A stretch of 64,000 bases of DNA, from positions 496,001-560,000 of the forward strand of contig NZ_CP195105.1 of NCBI RefSeq assembly GCF_051175565.1, written 5' to 3'. Under the pieces are notes generated by a model that saw only the letters and a program-made list of their open reading frames with translations, was not told where the DNA came from and did no database searches. Below are positions 42,988 to 51,400 of the stretch, piece after piece. The stretch is from Daejeonia sp002484105 (GTDB lineage: Bacteria > Bacteroidota > Bacteroidia > Flavobacteriales > Weeksellaceae). The translations under genes and the position numbers were made by a program. Every line of letters starts with the position of its first letter. The first letter of the stretch is position 1.

Positions 42988-44253
42988 TTAAAATACAAGG
43001 TCGACATCAAGTTTCTCTGCCAGAAGTTCTGACACTTTGGAGCGGAGCTCTTCTATGTCAATATTCTGCATTGCGTTGTTGGCAAAGGCATACAGAAGGA
43101 GCGCCTGTGCTTCTTTTTTGGAAATCCCGCGCGCTCTGAGGTAGAACATGGCCTCTTCATTGAGCTGGCCGACGGTGCAGCCATGGGAACATTTCACATC
43201 GTCTGCAAAAATTTCCAGCTGGGGTTTGGTATCAATGCTGGCTCCTTCATCCAGAAGAATGTTGTTGTTCTGCTGGTAGGCATTGGTTTTCTGTGCTATT
43301 TTGTCAACATAAACTTTTCCGTTAAAAACGCCGTGCGATTTGTCCTTGAAAATTCCTTTGTAATTCTGGTAAGACTCGCAGTTCGGAAATTTGTGGTGAA
43401 CAGCGGTGTGATGGTCTACAAGCTGGTTGCCTCCGATAATGGTAATACCGTTCATAAAGGAGTTGATATTCTCTCCGTTGTGGATGAAATCAAGATTGTT
43501 GCGCACTAATTTTCCTCCGAAAGAGAAAGTATTTACGGTGACTATGCTGTCTCTTTCCTGCCGGGCAAAAGTATGATCTACCAGATAAGATTTTTCACTG
43601 TCGTTTTGAAGTTTGTGCCAGTCTGCACGTGCATTGGGCGAAGCGAAAATTTCCGTCACCGCATTTGTAAAAACATAGTGCTGATCGTAGTTGTGATGGC
43701 TTTCGACGACTTCAATTTTTGATCCAGCTTCTGCAATCAGAAGGTTGCGTACATTGTAAAATATATTTTCGCTTTGTTTCTGCGAAAGATAAAATACATG
43801 TATGGGTTTTTCGACAACAGTGCCTTTCGGGACAAACAGGAAAAAACCTTCATCAGCAAAAGCCTTGTTGAGGTTTGTAAAAGCATTGTCGAGCGCTATT
43901 TTGTCGAAATACGTTTTGTAGGCGTCCTCATTTGCTGCTTCTCTCAGCGACCGGAAGACAATTCCCTGTGCTGTAATTTTTGAAAGTTTTTTCTGCAGTT
44001 TTCCGTTTACAAAAACGACCCAGTCGAAATTTTCTTCACCGAAATGCAGTTCATCAAGTTGTGTCTGGGAGATGTCATGGTCAGCTTCAGGGGTAAAACT
44101 GTAGGTCTTGTTGACAATTTCTGCCAGATTGGTGTATTTGTATTCCTCATCTTTTTTGGTGGGAAAGCCTGTCTGAAGGAATTTCTCCAGTGCGCGGTAC
44201 TGCTCTCCCGAAAGCAGAGGTTTTTGTTGTTCTATCTGTTCAAATAAGGCCAT
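42988..44253 (-). CDS. sufD: SufD, scaffold subunit of the SufBCD complex
   Basis: SufD pairs with SufB on the SufC ATPase dimer and helps build and release Fe-S clusters. The 421-residue protein shows the long beta-helix core (about 130-360). HHKFPNCESYQNYKGIFKDKSHGVFNGKVYVD is the family signature with the conserved His, and KCSHGCTVGQLNEEAMFYLRARGI (about 350-373) is the C-terminal motif. The internal ATG (MALFEQ) is preferred over one 18 codons upstream. It is the last gene of the operon, 68 bases after sufC, and ends at a terminator. Unlike the usual order, the sufS gene does not follow. Confidence 0.93.
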   Translation of the reverse strand: MALFEQIEQQKPLLSGEQYRALEKFLQTGFPTKKDEEYKYTNLAEIVNKTYSFTPEADHDISQTQLDELHFGEENFDWVVFVNGKLQKKLSKITAQGIVFRSLREAANEDAYKTYFDKIALDNAFTNLNKAFADEGFFLFVPKGTVVEKPIHVFYLSQKQSENIFYNVRNLLIAEAGSKIEVVESHHNYDQHYVFTNAVTEIFASPNARADWHKLQNDSEKSYLVDHTFARQERDSIVTVNTFSFGGKLVRNNLDFIHNGENINSFMNGITIIGGNQLVDHHTAVHHKFPNCESYQNYKGIFKDKSHGVFNGKVYVDKIAQKTNAYQQNNNILLDEGASIDTKPQLEIFADDVKCSHGCTVGQLNEEAMFYLRARGISKKEAQALLLYAFANNAMQNIDIEELRSKVSELLAEKLDVDLVF

Positions 44254-44321
44254 TGTAATGGTGTTGTTCTGGATTTTTGGATTTCCGGATCCTCCGGAAA
44301 ATTTCAATCAAGGGTTACAAA

Positions 44322-45065
44322 TCAGTTCAGAAGCCAGTCGTAACCTTTTTCTTCGAGTTCCAAAGCAAGATTTTTGTCTCCTGTTTTGATGATTTTTCCA
44401 TCCGCCAAAACGTGAACGAAATCGGGCTGTATGTAGTTCAGCAATCTTTGGTAATGCGTAATCATCAGGACGGCGTTCCCGCTGTTTTTGAAATGGTTGA
44501 CACCTTCTGCCACAATGCGCAGCGCATCAATGTCAAGTCCGGAATCGGTTTCGTCCAGGATGGCTAGTTTTGGATTGAGCATCAGCATCTGGAAGATTTC
44601 GTTACGTTTTTTCTCGCCACCGGAAAATCCTTCGTTTAGCGAACGGTTCAGAAAATCTTTTTTGATGCTTAGCAGATCGGCTTTCTCACGGATCAGGGCG
44701 AGCATTTCGCGTGCCGGCATATCGTCAAGCCCGTTGGCTTTCCGGTTTTCATTGATGGCTGCCTTGATGAAGTTGGTTACCGAAACTCCGGGAATTTCAA
44801 CCGGATACTGGAAGGACATGAAAATTCCTTTGTGGGCACGTTCTTCAGGAGCATCATCTACGATGTTATGACCATCCAAAAGAATTTCACCTTCGGTGAC
44901 TTCATAGTCTTCTTTCCCCGCAATTACCGATGAAAGAGTGGATTTTCCGGCTCCGTTAGGTCCCATAATGGCGTGCACTTCGCCGGGTTTTATCTCAAGG
45001 TTGATACCTTTCAGGATTTCTGCGCCGTCAACAATCCGGGCGTGTAGGTTTTTGATTTCGAGCAT
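44322..45065 (-). CDS. sufC: SufC, Fe-S assembly ATPase
   Basis: SufC is the ABC-type ATPase of the SUF system, binding SufB and SufD as a cytosolic complex. The 247-residue protein has Walker A GPNGAGKST at 35-43, the Q-loop in FQYPVEIPGVSV, the ABC signature in GFSGGEKKR (about 147-155) and Walker B in LAILDETDSGLD (about 165-176). The FSGGEKKRNE wording is the SufC-specific form. It is separated from sufB by the TlpA-like gene, and 45 bases separate it from that gene. Confidence 0.95.
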   Translation of the reverse strand: MLEIKNLHARIVDGAEILKGINLEIKPGEVHAIMGPNGAGKSTLSSVIAGKEDYEVTEGEILLDGHNIVDDAPEERAHKGIFMSFQYPVEIPGVSVTNFIKAAINENRKANGLDDMPAREMLALIREKADLLSIKKDFLNRSLNEGFSGGEKKRNEIFQMLMLNPKLAILDETDSGLDIDALRIVAEGVNHFKNSGNAVLMITHYQRLLNYIQPDFVHVLADGKIIKTGDKNLALELEEKGYDWLLN

Positions 45066-45110
45066 TATATATGTTTAATCTCTGATTTATATTTTTTTTC
45101 TGTATTATTT

Positions 45111-45794
45111 TTATAATAAAATATCAAGACTTTTTTCAATGTCTTTTAAGTTATAATCATCGGAAATTTCTCCTTCTGCAATTTTTACGATTCCGTTTTT
45201 ATCAAGAATTAAATTGCTCGGATAACTTTCGATTTTCATTTCATCTGTTTGTTTTTTTGAATTCAAAATGTGTTTGAAATTGTATTCGTATTTTTTCAAA
45301 AATTCGTTAACCGTTTTTTGATTTTCAAAAGTAATACTGATGAAATTGATTTTATCCCCGTATTTTTCTTTTAATTTATTGAGTGTCGGCAGTTCTTCGA
45401 TACAGGGAGGACATCTTGTAAACCAAAAATTGATGATTGTTGGTTTCCCTTTCAGATAATCTTTTTTGAAATTTTTAGAATTTTCATCAACAAATTTTTC
45501 GATGGCGAATTTTGTTCCAACAAATTTTCTTAAATCAGCGTAAGGGTCGGTGCCATCGGGAAGAACGAGAATTGTTCCGAGTTTTACATAATTAATTATC
45601 GAATCTTTTTTGGTTTCTGCTTTTAAAATGATTTCATCAACTTTTCCATTTTTGGCTACATTTTCTTTTGTTTTTTGATAAGCGGTTTCGTCAAAAGTTT
45701 TTCCGCCCAATATTCTGTAATAATTGTTTTGGGAAAAAGCATTTGTGCCGAAAATCAGAAATGATAAAATGTATAAATTCAGTTTTATATTCAT
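45111..45794 (-). CDS. TlpA/ResA-like periplasmic thioredoxin inserted in the suf operon
   Basis: A 227-residue protein with a cleavable signal peptide (hydrophobic 6-20, ending FSQ) and a C-terminal thioredoxin fold (about 105-225). The redox site is CPPC at 128-131 in FWFTRCPPCIEELP, a TlpA/ResA arrangement. The fold continues with INFISITFENQ and ESYPSNLILDKNG, where the cis-proline is the Pro of SYPS. Such proteins reduce apo-cytochrome c or other exported thiols. The first half (about 22-100) matches no domain I can name. It is clearly more AT-rich than sufB and sufC on either side, which suggests a late insertion. It lies between sufB and sufC. Confidence 0.82.
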   Translation of the reverse strand: MNIKLNLYILSFLIFGTNAFSQNNYYRILGGKTFDETAYQKTKENVAKNGKVDEIILKAETKKDSIINYVKLGTILVLPDGTDPYADLRKFVGTKFAIEKFVDENSKNFKKDYLKGKPTIINFWFTRCPPCIEELPTLNKLKEKYGDKINFISITFENQKTVNEFLKKYEYNFKHILNSKKQTDEMKIESYPSNLILDKNGIVKIAEGEISDDYNLKDIEKSLDILL

Positions 45795-45820
45795 TTTAAA
45801 AGATTTTTACTATTGAAAAA

Positions 45821-47269
45821 CTATCCCACACTTCCTTCTAAAGAAATTTCCAATAATTTCTGGGCTTCGATGGCAAATTCCATCGGAAGTTTGTTCAGAA
45901 CTTCCCTGCTGAAACCATTCACGATCAGAGCAATTGCTTTTTCGGTGTCGATACCGCGCTGGTTGCAGTAGAAAATCTGGTCTTCCCCGATTTTTGATGT
46001 AGTCGCTTCGTGCTCCAGTTGTGCTGTCGGATCTTTGATTTCGATATATGGGAAGGTATGTGCGCCGCATTCATTTCCCATCAAAAGAGAATCACATTGT
46101 GAAAAATTTCTGGCTCCTTTGGCAGAAGGCATTACTTTCACCAAACCACGATAGGAATTGTTGGATTTTCCAGCTGAAATACCTTTGGATATAATGGTTG
46201 AGCGTGTGTTTTTCCCAATATGAATCATTTTTGTTCCGGTATCGGCGTACTGGTGATTGTTTGTGACGGCAATGGAATAAAATTCTCCAACGGAATTGTC
46301 TCCTTTCAGGATGCATCCTGGATATTTCCATGTAACGGCAGAGCCTGTTTCCACCTGTGTCCAGGAAATTTTTGCATTTTTTTCACAGAGACCTCTTTTG
46401 GTCACAAAGTTGAACACACCGCCTTTGCCGTTTTCATCACCGGGATACCAGTTCTGCACGGTAGAATATTTGATTTCTGCACCTTCCATGGCAATAAGTT
46501 CCACAACAGCGGCGTGAAGTTGGTTTTCGTCGCGGGAAGGGGCAGTACATCCTTCCAGATAAGAGACGTAACTTCCCTCGTCTGCAATCAGCAAGGTTCT
46601 TTCGAACTGACCGGTGCCGGCTTGGTTGATACGGAAATAAGTGGAAAGCTCCATCGGACATTTTACACCTTTCGGAATGTAGCAGAAACTGCCGTCCGAA
46701 AAAACTGCAGAGTTCAGCGCAGCATAAAAGTTGTCGCCTCTGGGGACTACTTTTCCGAGATATTTTTTTACAAGATCCGGATGGTTTTTGATGGCTTCGG
46801 AAATGGAACAGAAGATGATTCCTTTCTCTTTCAGTGTTGCCTGGAAGGTGGTTTTTACGGAAACAGAATCCATCACGACATCTACGGCTACACCGGAAAG
46901 ACGCTTCTGCTCGTCGAGCGAGATGCCCAGTTTTTCGAATGTTTTCAGCAGTTCGGGATCTACTTCATCCAAGCTGCTGAGTTCGGCTTTCTTTTTTGGG
47001 GCAGCGTAATATTTTATGGCCTGGAAATCAACTTTGTCATATTTCAGATTGGCCCAGTGTGGCTCGGTCATTTTCTGCCAGATCCGGAAAGATTCCAAAC
47101 GCCATTCGGTCATCCATTCCGGTTCTTCTTTTTTTGCAGAAATGGCGCGTATGATGTCCTCATCCAGTCCGGTCGGAAAATCTTCGTAATCAATTTTCGT
47201 TTCCCAGCCGAATTCGTATTTTTTGTTTTCTAGATCCACCCGAAGGTCGTCTTCTGTATATTTTGACAT
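45821..47269 (-). CDS. sufB: SufB, scaffold subunit of the SufBCD complex
   Basis: SufB receives sulfur from SufE and is the main site of cluster assembly. The 482-residue protein follows the family order: N-terminal helical region (to about 130), long beta-helix, and the C-terminal helices. Landmarks are KGVKCPMELSTYFRIN (about 206-221), GCTAPSRDENQLHAAVVEL (about 245-263) with the conserved Cys, and the late motif ECGAHTFPYIEIKDPTAQLEHEA. The ATG start (MSKYTE) is preferred over a TTG three codons upstream. It is the second gene, 56 bases after sufA. Confidence 0.95.
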   Translation of the reverse strand: MSKYTEDDLRVDLENKKYEFGWETKIDYEDFPTGLDEDIIRAISAKKEEPEWMTEWRLESFRIWQKMTEPHWANLKYDKVDFQAIKYYAAPKKKAELSSLDEVDPELLKTFEKLGISLDEQKRLSGVAVDVVMDSVSVKTTFQATLKEKGIIFCSISEAIKNHPDLVKKYLGKVVPRGDNFYAALNSAVFSDGSFCYIPKGVKCPMELSTYFRINQAGTGQFERTLLIADEGSYVSYLEGCTAPSRDENQLHAAVVELIAMEGAEIKYSTVQNWYPGDENGKGGVFNFVTKRGLCEKNAKISWTQVETGSAVTWKYPGCILKGDNSVGEFYSIAVTNNHQYADTGTKMIHIGKNTRSTIISKGISAGKSNNSYRGLVKVMPSAKGARNFSQCDSLLMGNECGAHTFPYIEIKDPTAQLEHEATTSKIGEDQIFYCNQRGIDTEKAIALIVNGFSREVLNKLPMEFAIEAQKLLEISLEGSVG

Positions 47270-47325
47270 TTTATTCAACGTTTTAAGGTTTAAAGTTCAA
47301 GGACTGTCAAACTTTTAGCCTTTAG

Positions 47326-47655
47326 TTATAATGAGAAACTCTCTCCGCAGCCGCAGGTTCTTGCAGCATTCGGATTGTTGAAAACAAAGCCTTTGCCGTT
47401 CAGTCCGCCGGAATATTCCAGTGTGGTGCCGGCAAGGTAGAGAATTGATTTTTTGTCTACAACGATTTTGATGCCGTTGTCTTCAAAAACCTGGTCGGTA
47501 TCAGTTTTCTGGTTGTCGAATTTCAGCAGATATTCCAGTCCGGAGCAACCGCCGCTTTTCACCCCGACGCGGATATAGTCTTCGGCAGGGTTGAAGCCGT
47601 CCTCCCTCATGAGCTGGATGGCTTTTTGTTTGGCTGTATCGGATACTTTTATCAT
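47326..47655 (-). CDS. sufA: HesB/IscA-type Fe-S carrier (SufA)
   Basis: An A-type carrier of 109 residues that takes clusters from SufBCD and delivers them to targets. The three ligand cysteines are Cys37 (SGGCSGLEY) and Cys101 and Cys103 (TCGCGESF) at the C-terminus, the typical pattern. It is the first gene of the suf operon. It could also be called ErpA or IscA by similarity, but the position names it SufA. A promoter lies about 27 bases upstream of the start. Confidence 0.9.
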   Translation of the reverse strand: MIKVSDTAKQKAIQLMREDGFNPAEDYIRVGVKSGGCSGLEYLLKFDNQKTDTDQVFEDNGIKIVVDKKSILYLAGTTLEYSGGLNGKGFVFNNPNAARTCGCGESFSL

Positions 47656-47681
47656 AGGTTATTTAGAATAAATTTAATTTG

Positions 47682-47713
47682 CAAATTTAAGAACTAATTT
47701 CTGCATTCTCAAA
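47682..47713 (-). promoter_or_regulatory. Promoter of the suf operon
   Basis: On the - strand, TTTG, a 20-base spacer and TAAATTTG followed by C match the Bacteroidota consensus closely. The box ends 26 bases before the sufA ATG. I see no obvious operator dyad overlapping it, so the regulator that senses Fe-S demand is not apparent. Confidence 0.6.
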
Positions 47714-47855
47714 TTGATGATGTCTATTTATGTAATTCAGAATCTGTCAAACCTTCTGTATTGATTTGGTGCAGCAAAGATATTGCCGTTTGGTAAAAAT
47801 ATGGCGGCTGTCATTTTAACATTTCAGAAAAGTATCAGGCAAATGTTTTAATACT

Positions 47856-47863
47856 TAACTTTG
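47856..47863 (+). promoter_or_regulatory. TAnnTTTG box upstream of the first GLPGLI gene
   Basis: TAACTTTG lies 31 bases upstream of the ATG. No TTTG is found 17-23 bases before it, so it is a weak call. Confidence 0.3.
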
Positions 47864-47894
47864 TGGGAATAGTAGCATCTAAAAAATTATTAAG

Positions 47895-48794
47895 ATGAAG
47901 AAATTGTGTTTAATGGCAGGTGTACTGCTGCTGTATACGGCGAAAAGCCAGGTGATACGGTATGAGTACGAGACAAGGGTAAATCCGGATACGGTAAACC
48001 TTGTGAATATGAAGGTGGAGAAAACATTTCTTGATGTTGACAGCAATCATTCACTTTTTGCCAGTGAGAATTTTCTGAAGAATGATTCTTTGAAATCGGT
48101 TTTCAGAAAAGAATGGCAGGCAGAAAACGACTCTGGAAAAAAGTCCCGGAAGGAAAAGAAAAAGGCAGAAATTCCGTATCATGCAGAAACTTCTTTTCCT
48201 TTCTATATCACCAAAGAAAAAGGGCAGATATTTTATCATGAGAATATTTTTGGAAAAGATATTTATTATCCCGAAGACCGGAAAATACAATGGAAGATAC
48301 TGCCCGAGATGAAAGAGGTATCTGGTCACAAAGCGCAGAAGGCAATTGCAGATTTTGCAGGACGCCGCTGGACTGCATGGTTTACAGAAGAAATTCCGGC
48401 AGAAGACGGGCCGTACAAATTTTCAGGTCTTCCAGGTCTGATTGTCAGAATTCAGGACGAAAACGGAGATTATATTTTTGAGCTTTCTGCAATAAAAAAA
48501 CTTCCGGCAATGTATCGTTTTTCTTCCGAGGGAAGTGTAGAAACCAGCAGAACTGAGTTTCATTCGCAGAAGGTATCCGAGACAATGCTTGCCGCCAGAG
48601 ATTCAAAAAAAATGTCAGAAATGAAACAGTCCGCCAGTAGCCGTAAACCTCCAGTGGGCGGGATGCCGCCGGGAGGTAAAAATGGGCCGCCAGACCAGGC
48701 TGCTGACATGCAGCAGGAACAAGTGCCCCAAAATAGCGCATTTTTTGAACAGAATACAACCATACAAAATCCAATAGAATTAAAAGAAAAATAG
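47895..48794 (+). CDS. GLPGLI family protein
   Basis: A 299-residue exported protein with a signal peptide ending at about residue 18 (TAKSQ). The diagnostic GLPGLI hexapeptide is at 178-183, in KFSGLPGLIVRIQDENGDY, the motif naming the family. The function is unknown. A Lys/Glu-rich segment (about 80-92) and a C-terminal region with PPVGGMPPGGKNGPP and a Gln-rich stretch follow. It overlaps no other gene and is 3 bases before the second GLPGLI gene; the pair is one transcript. It is cell-envelope associated by its signal, location otherwise unknown. Confidence 0.82.
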   Translation: MKKLCLMAGVLLLYTAKSQVIRYEYETRVNPDTVNLVNMKVEKTFLDVDSNHSLFASENFLKNDSLKSVFRKEWQAENDSGKKSRKEKKKAEIPYHAETSFPFYITKEKGQIFYHENIFGKDIYYPEDRKIQWKILPEMKEVSGHKAQKAIADFAGRRWTAWFTEEIPAEDGPYKFSGLPGLIVRIQDENGDYIFELSAIKKLPAMYRFSSEGSVETSRTEFHSQKVSETMLAARDSKKMSEMKQSASSRKPPVGGMPPGGKNGPPDQAADMQQEQVPQNSAFFEQNTTIQNPIELKEK

Positions 48795-48797
48795 AAT

Positions 48798-49643
48798 ATG
48801 AAATTACTAAGTTTAATGGGAATCCTGGCAATGCAGCTGGTTTCTGCCCAGTATACACGTTTTGTGTATCAGGTGGCAACCACACCGGATTCCACCAATG
48901 CAGAGAGTAGAAAAACGGAGCTGGCCTATCTGGATACCGATGGCAAACAATCCGGATTTTATGCTGAAAACACAGTGAGAAGAGATTCGCTGATGGAAAG
49001 AATGCGTGCCACGCGTACTTTTGATCCTTCACAAATGGAGTCTTTGCGTTCTAATATTAATTATACGGTCAAAAAAGATCTTGCTGACCAGAAAGTGACC
49101 TTCAGCAACAGAATAGGACGTGACAACTATACGTATGAAGAAACCAGCCCGATGAAGTGGAAAATTCTTCCTGAAACGGTAAAAATTGGTGAATACAAAA
49201 CTCAAAAGGCTGAAACGATCTATGGTGGAAGAACCTGGTATGCATGGTTTACAATGGAGTTGCCCTATCAGGATGGACCATACAAGTTTTGTGGGCTTCC
49301 CGGCCTGATTGTGAAAGTTCAGGATGAGAAAGGGGATTACTCCTTCGATCTTATACAGGTGAAAAAGCTGGCAGAACTTCCGTCTGTAGACCAGCGGCGA
49401 TTCGGGCAGGACATTAAGATCACACGGGACAAGTACAGAACGGTTCTTGCTAAATTTCAGAAAGATCCTGAAGGCTATATGAATGCAGAGCGTCAGACGA
49501 TGGGTCGGGGGCCTGGCGGTGGTGGTCCCGGTGGCAGACCTCCAGGAGGCGGCGGCGGACCGGATCAGTCGCGGATGAAGGAGATGCGGGATCGTATGCT
49601 GAAAGAAATAAAAAGCAATAACAATCCTATAGAACTGAAATAA
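48798..49643 (+). CDS. Second GLPGLI family protein (tandem paralogue)
   Basis: A 281-residue paralogue of the preceding gene. It has a signal peptide (MKLLSLMGILAMQLVSAQ), a matching N-terminal layout and GLPGLI at 166-171 (FCGLPGLIVKVQDEKGDY). The C-terminus carries a dense glycine/proline stretch (RGPGGGGPGGRPPGGGGG, about 235-253) before a short helix. The N-terminal region differs more than the core, typical of old duplication. It ends 1 base before a bidirectional terminator. Function unknown. Confidence 0.82.
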   Translation: MKLLSLMGILAMQLVSAQYTRFVYQVATTPDSTNAESRKTELAYLDTDGKQSGFYAENTVRRDSLMERMRATRTFDPSQMESLRSNINYTVKKDLADQKVTFSNRIGRDNYTYEETSPMKWKILPETVKIGEYKTQKAETIYGGRTWYAWFTMELPYQDGPYKFCGLPGLIVKVQDEKGDYSFDLIQVKKLAELPSVDQRRFGQDIKITRDKYRTVLAKFQKDPEGYMNAERQTMGRGPGGGGPGGRPPGGGGGPDQSRMKEMRDRMLKEIKSNNNPIELK

Positions 49644-49673
49644 AAAAAATCCTGCGGAAAAGCAGGATTTTTT
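49644..49673. terminator. Bidirectional terminator between GLPGLI and rplY
   Basis: A perfect 12-bp stem AAAAAATCCTGC/GCAGGATTTTTT with a GGAAAA loop, shared by the convergent genes. Confidence 0.85.
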
Positions 49674-49691
49674 ATGGTATTTCCGAAGAAA

Positions 49692-50321
49692 TTATTCCGC
49701 AGACGGAGCCGTTTCTTCAGTATGGTGGTGATGTTCTTCATCTTCATCATCTTCCACTGCAGCACCGCCTTTCATAGCGTTTCTAGACATCTTAACGGCA
49801 GCAATTACCGCATTGTCCGGGTGAAGGAATGTATAAGATTCGGTTTTGATATCACCAACATAGAGTTTGTTTCCGATTTTCAGCGGAGTAACGTCCACAA
49901 CGATTTCGTCAGGAAGATTAGCAGGGATAGCCTTGATTCTGAGTTTTCTGAAAGACTGTCTCAGAACACCACCGGCTACAACACCTTTTGCACGTCCCGT
50001 AATTCTTACAGGAACTTCCATAATTACTGGTTTGTCAGCTGAAAGCTGATAGAAGTCTGCATGGAGAATTCTGTCTGTAATCGGGTGGAACTGGATGTCC
50101 TGCAGTACTGCGGCAATAGTTTCACCTTCAATTACGAGTTCTACTGTGTGTGCATCAGGAGTATACACCAGATTTTTGAAAGATTTCTCTTCAGTAGAGA
50201 AATTCAAAGGTCCGTTGCCTCCGTATACAACACAAGGAACTAGCTCAGCATCACGTAGAGCCTTAGTAGACTTTTTGCCCACGCTTTCTCTTTTTGTACC
50301 TTGAATTGTAATAGATTTCAT
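49692..50321 (-). CDS. rplY: 50S ribosomal protein L25/Ctc
   Basis: The Ctc-type form of L25, 209 residues. It has the N-terminal L25 domain that binds 5S rRNA (about 1-95) and the C-terminal TL5 beta domain (about 96-185), followed by an acidic/His-rich tail (DDEDEEHHHH, then TEETAPSAE). The tail is longer than in E. coli L25 (94 residues), but Ctc forms with added domains are normal here. It follows prs by 54 bases on the same strand, the conserved prs-rplY arrangement. Confidence 0.93.
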   Translation of the reverse strand: MKSITIQGTKRESVGKKSTKALRDAELVPCVVYGGNGPLNFSTEEKSFKNLVYTPDAHTVELVIEGETIAAVLQDIQFHPITDRILHADFYQLSADKPVIMEVPVRITGRAKGVVAGGVLRQSFRKLRIKAIPANLPDEIVVDVTPLKIGNKLYVGDIKTESYTFLHPDNAVIAAVKMSRNAMKGGAAVEDDEDEEHHHHTEETAPSAE

Positions 50322-50375
50322 TAGGTTAAATATTAAATGTTTAAAATTTTGGTTTGCAAAGATATAAATAAAAAA

Positions 50376-51314
50376 TTAAATAATAAACTTGTCACTGATG
50401 GATTTATGCTGGTGCACCATTTTCATGACATCAGCAAACAGTGCGGCACAAGACAAAACTTTAATTTTTGTGGATCTCCCTTCCTTTACCGGAATGGTAT
50501 CTGTGACGATTACTTCTTCAATCTGGGAATTTTCTATGTTTTCGTAGGCACTTCCGGAAAGCACCGGGTGGGTGGCCATAGCACGGACGGATTTTGCTCC
50601 GTTTTTTTTCAGCAGATCTGCCGCTTTGCACAGGGTGCCAGCAGTGTCAATCATGTCATCGATCAGGATCACGTTACGGTCTTTCACATCTCCAATCAGG
50701 AACATTTCTTCCACAACATTGGCTTTTTTACGTTCTTTGTAAGCAATTACCACTTCAGCGCCAAGGTGTCCTGCGTAGTTTTTGGCTCTTTTGGCGCCTC
50801 CCATGTCAGGAGAGGCAATGGTGAGGTTGTCCAGATGAAGCGACTTGATGTAATCAATAAAAATGGTGGAAGCATAAAGGTGATCCACCGGAATTTCGAA
50901 AAATCCCTGGATCTGGTCGGCATGCAAATCCATTGTCATAATACGGGTTGCTCCTGCGGCAGTAAGCAGGTTGGCCACCAGTTTGGCACCAATCGGGGCT
51001 CTCGGTTTGTCTTTTCGGTCCTGTCTTGCCAGTCCGTAATAAGGGATTACAACCGTAATGTTTTTTGCAGAGGCTCTTTTTGCCGCGTCAATCATCAGGA
51101 GAAGTTCCAGAAGAATATCGGCGGGTGGGAAGGTAGATCCTATCAGGAAAACCCTTCCTCCTCTCACAGACTGGTCCAGTACAGGCTCAAATTCGCCGTC
51201 ACTGAATTCCTGAAAGTTGATTTTCCCGAGTTCCTGTCCGTAGTGTTCAGCGATTTTTTCTGCTAAAACACGACTCGTTCTTGTACAGAATAGATAAGTT
51301 GCCTGGTCAGCCAT
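50376..51314 (-). CDS. prs: Ribose-phosphate pyrophosphokinase
   Basis: Prs makes PRPP from ribose-5-phosphate and ATP for nucleotide, His and Trp synthesis. The 312-residue class I enzyme has the ATP-binding region LFCTRTSRVLAEKIAEHYG (about 8-26). The PRPP signature is DLHADQIQGFF (about 130-140), and the ribose-5-phosphate loop is in VILIDDMIDTAGTL (about 215-228). Length and motifs are normal. A TAAATTTGC box (51336-51344, - strand) lies 22 bases before the start, likely its -7 element. It precedes rplY on the same transcript. Confidence 0.96.
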   Translation of the reverse strand: MADQATYLFCTRTSRVLAEKIAEHYGQELGKINFQEFSDGEFEPVLDQSVRGGRVFLIGSTFPPADILLELLLMIDAAKRASAKNITVVIPYYGLARQDRKDKPRAPIGAKLVANLLTAAGATRIMTMDLHADQIQGFFEIPVDHLYASTIFIDYIKSLHLDNLTIASPDMGGAKRAKNYAGHLGAEVVIAYKERKKANVVEEMFLIGDVKDRNVILIDDMIDTAGTLCKAADLLKKNGAKSVRAMATHPVLSGSAYENIENSQIEEVIVTDTIPVKEGRSTKIKVLSCAALFADVMKMVHQHKSISDKFII

Positions 51315-51354
51315 TTTTACTTTTGTTTAGACGCTGCAAATTTATAAAAATAAA

Positions 51355-51379
51355 AACCACCTGAAAAATTCAAGTGGTT
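51355..51379 (-). terminator. Terminator of the SGNH hydrolase gene
   Basis: AACCAC pairs with GTGGTT, extended inward by TGAA/TTCA across one mismatch, with an A-rich loop. A T-run follows on the - strand; it lies about 22 bases after the stop. Confidence 0.7.
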
Positions 51380-51400
51380 GGTAATTGTTCAATCTTTCTT

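Noticed and set aside
46220..47233. Open frame of about 330 codons on the + strand opposite sufB
   Set aside because: Antisense to sufB, Phe-rich, no signal or domain.
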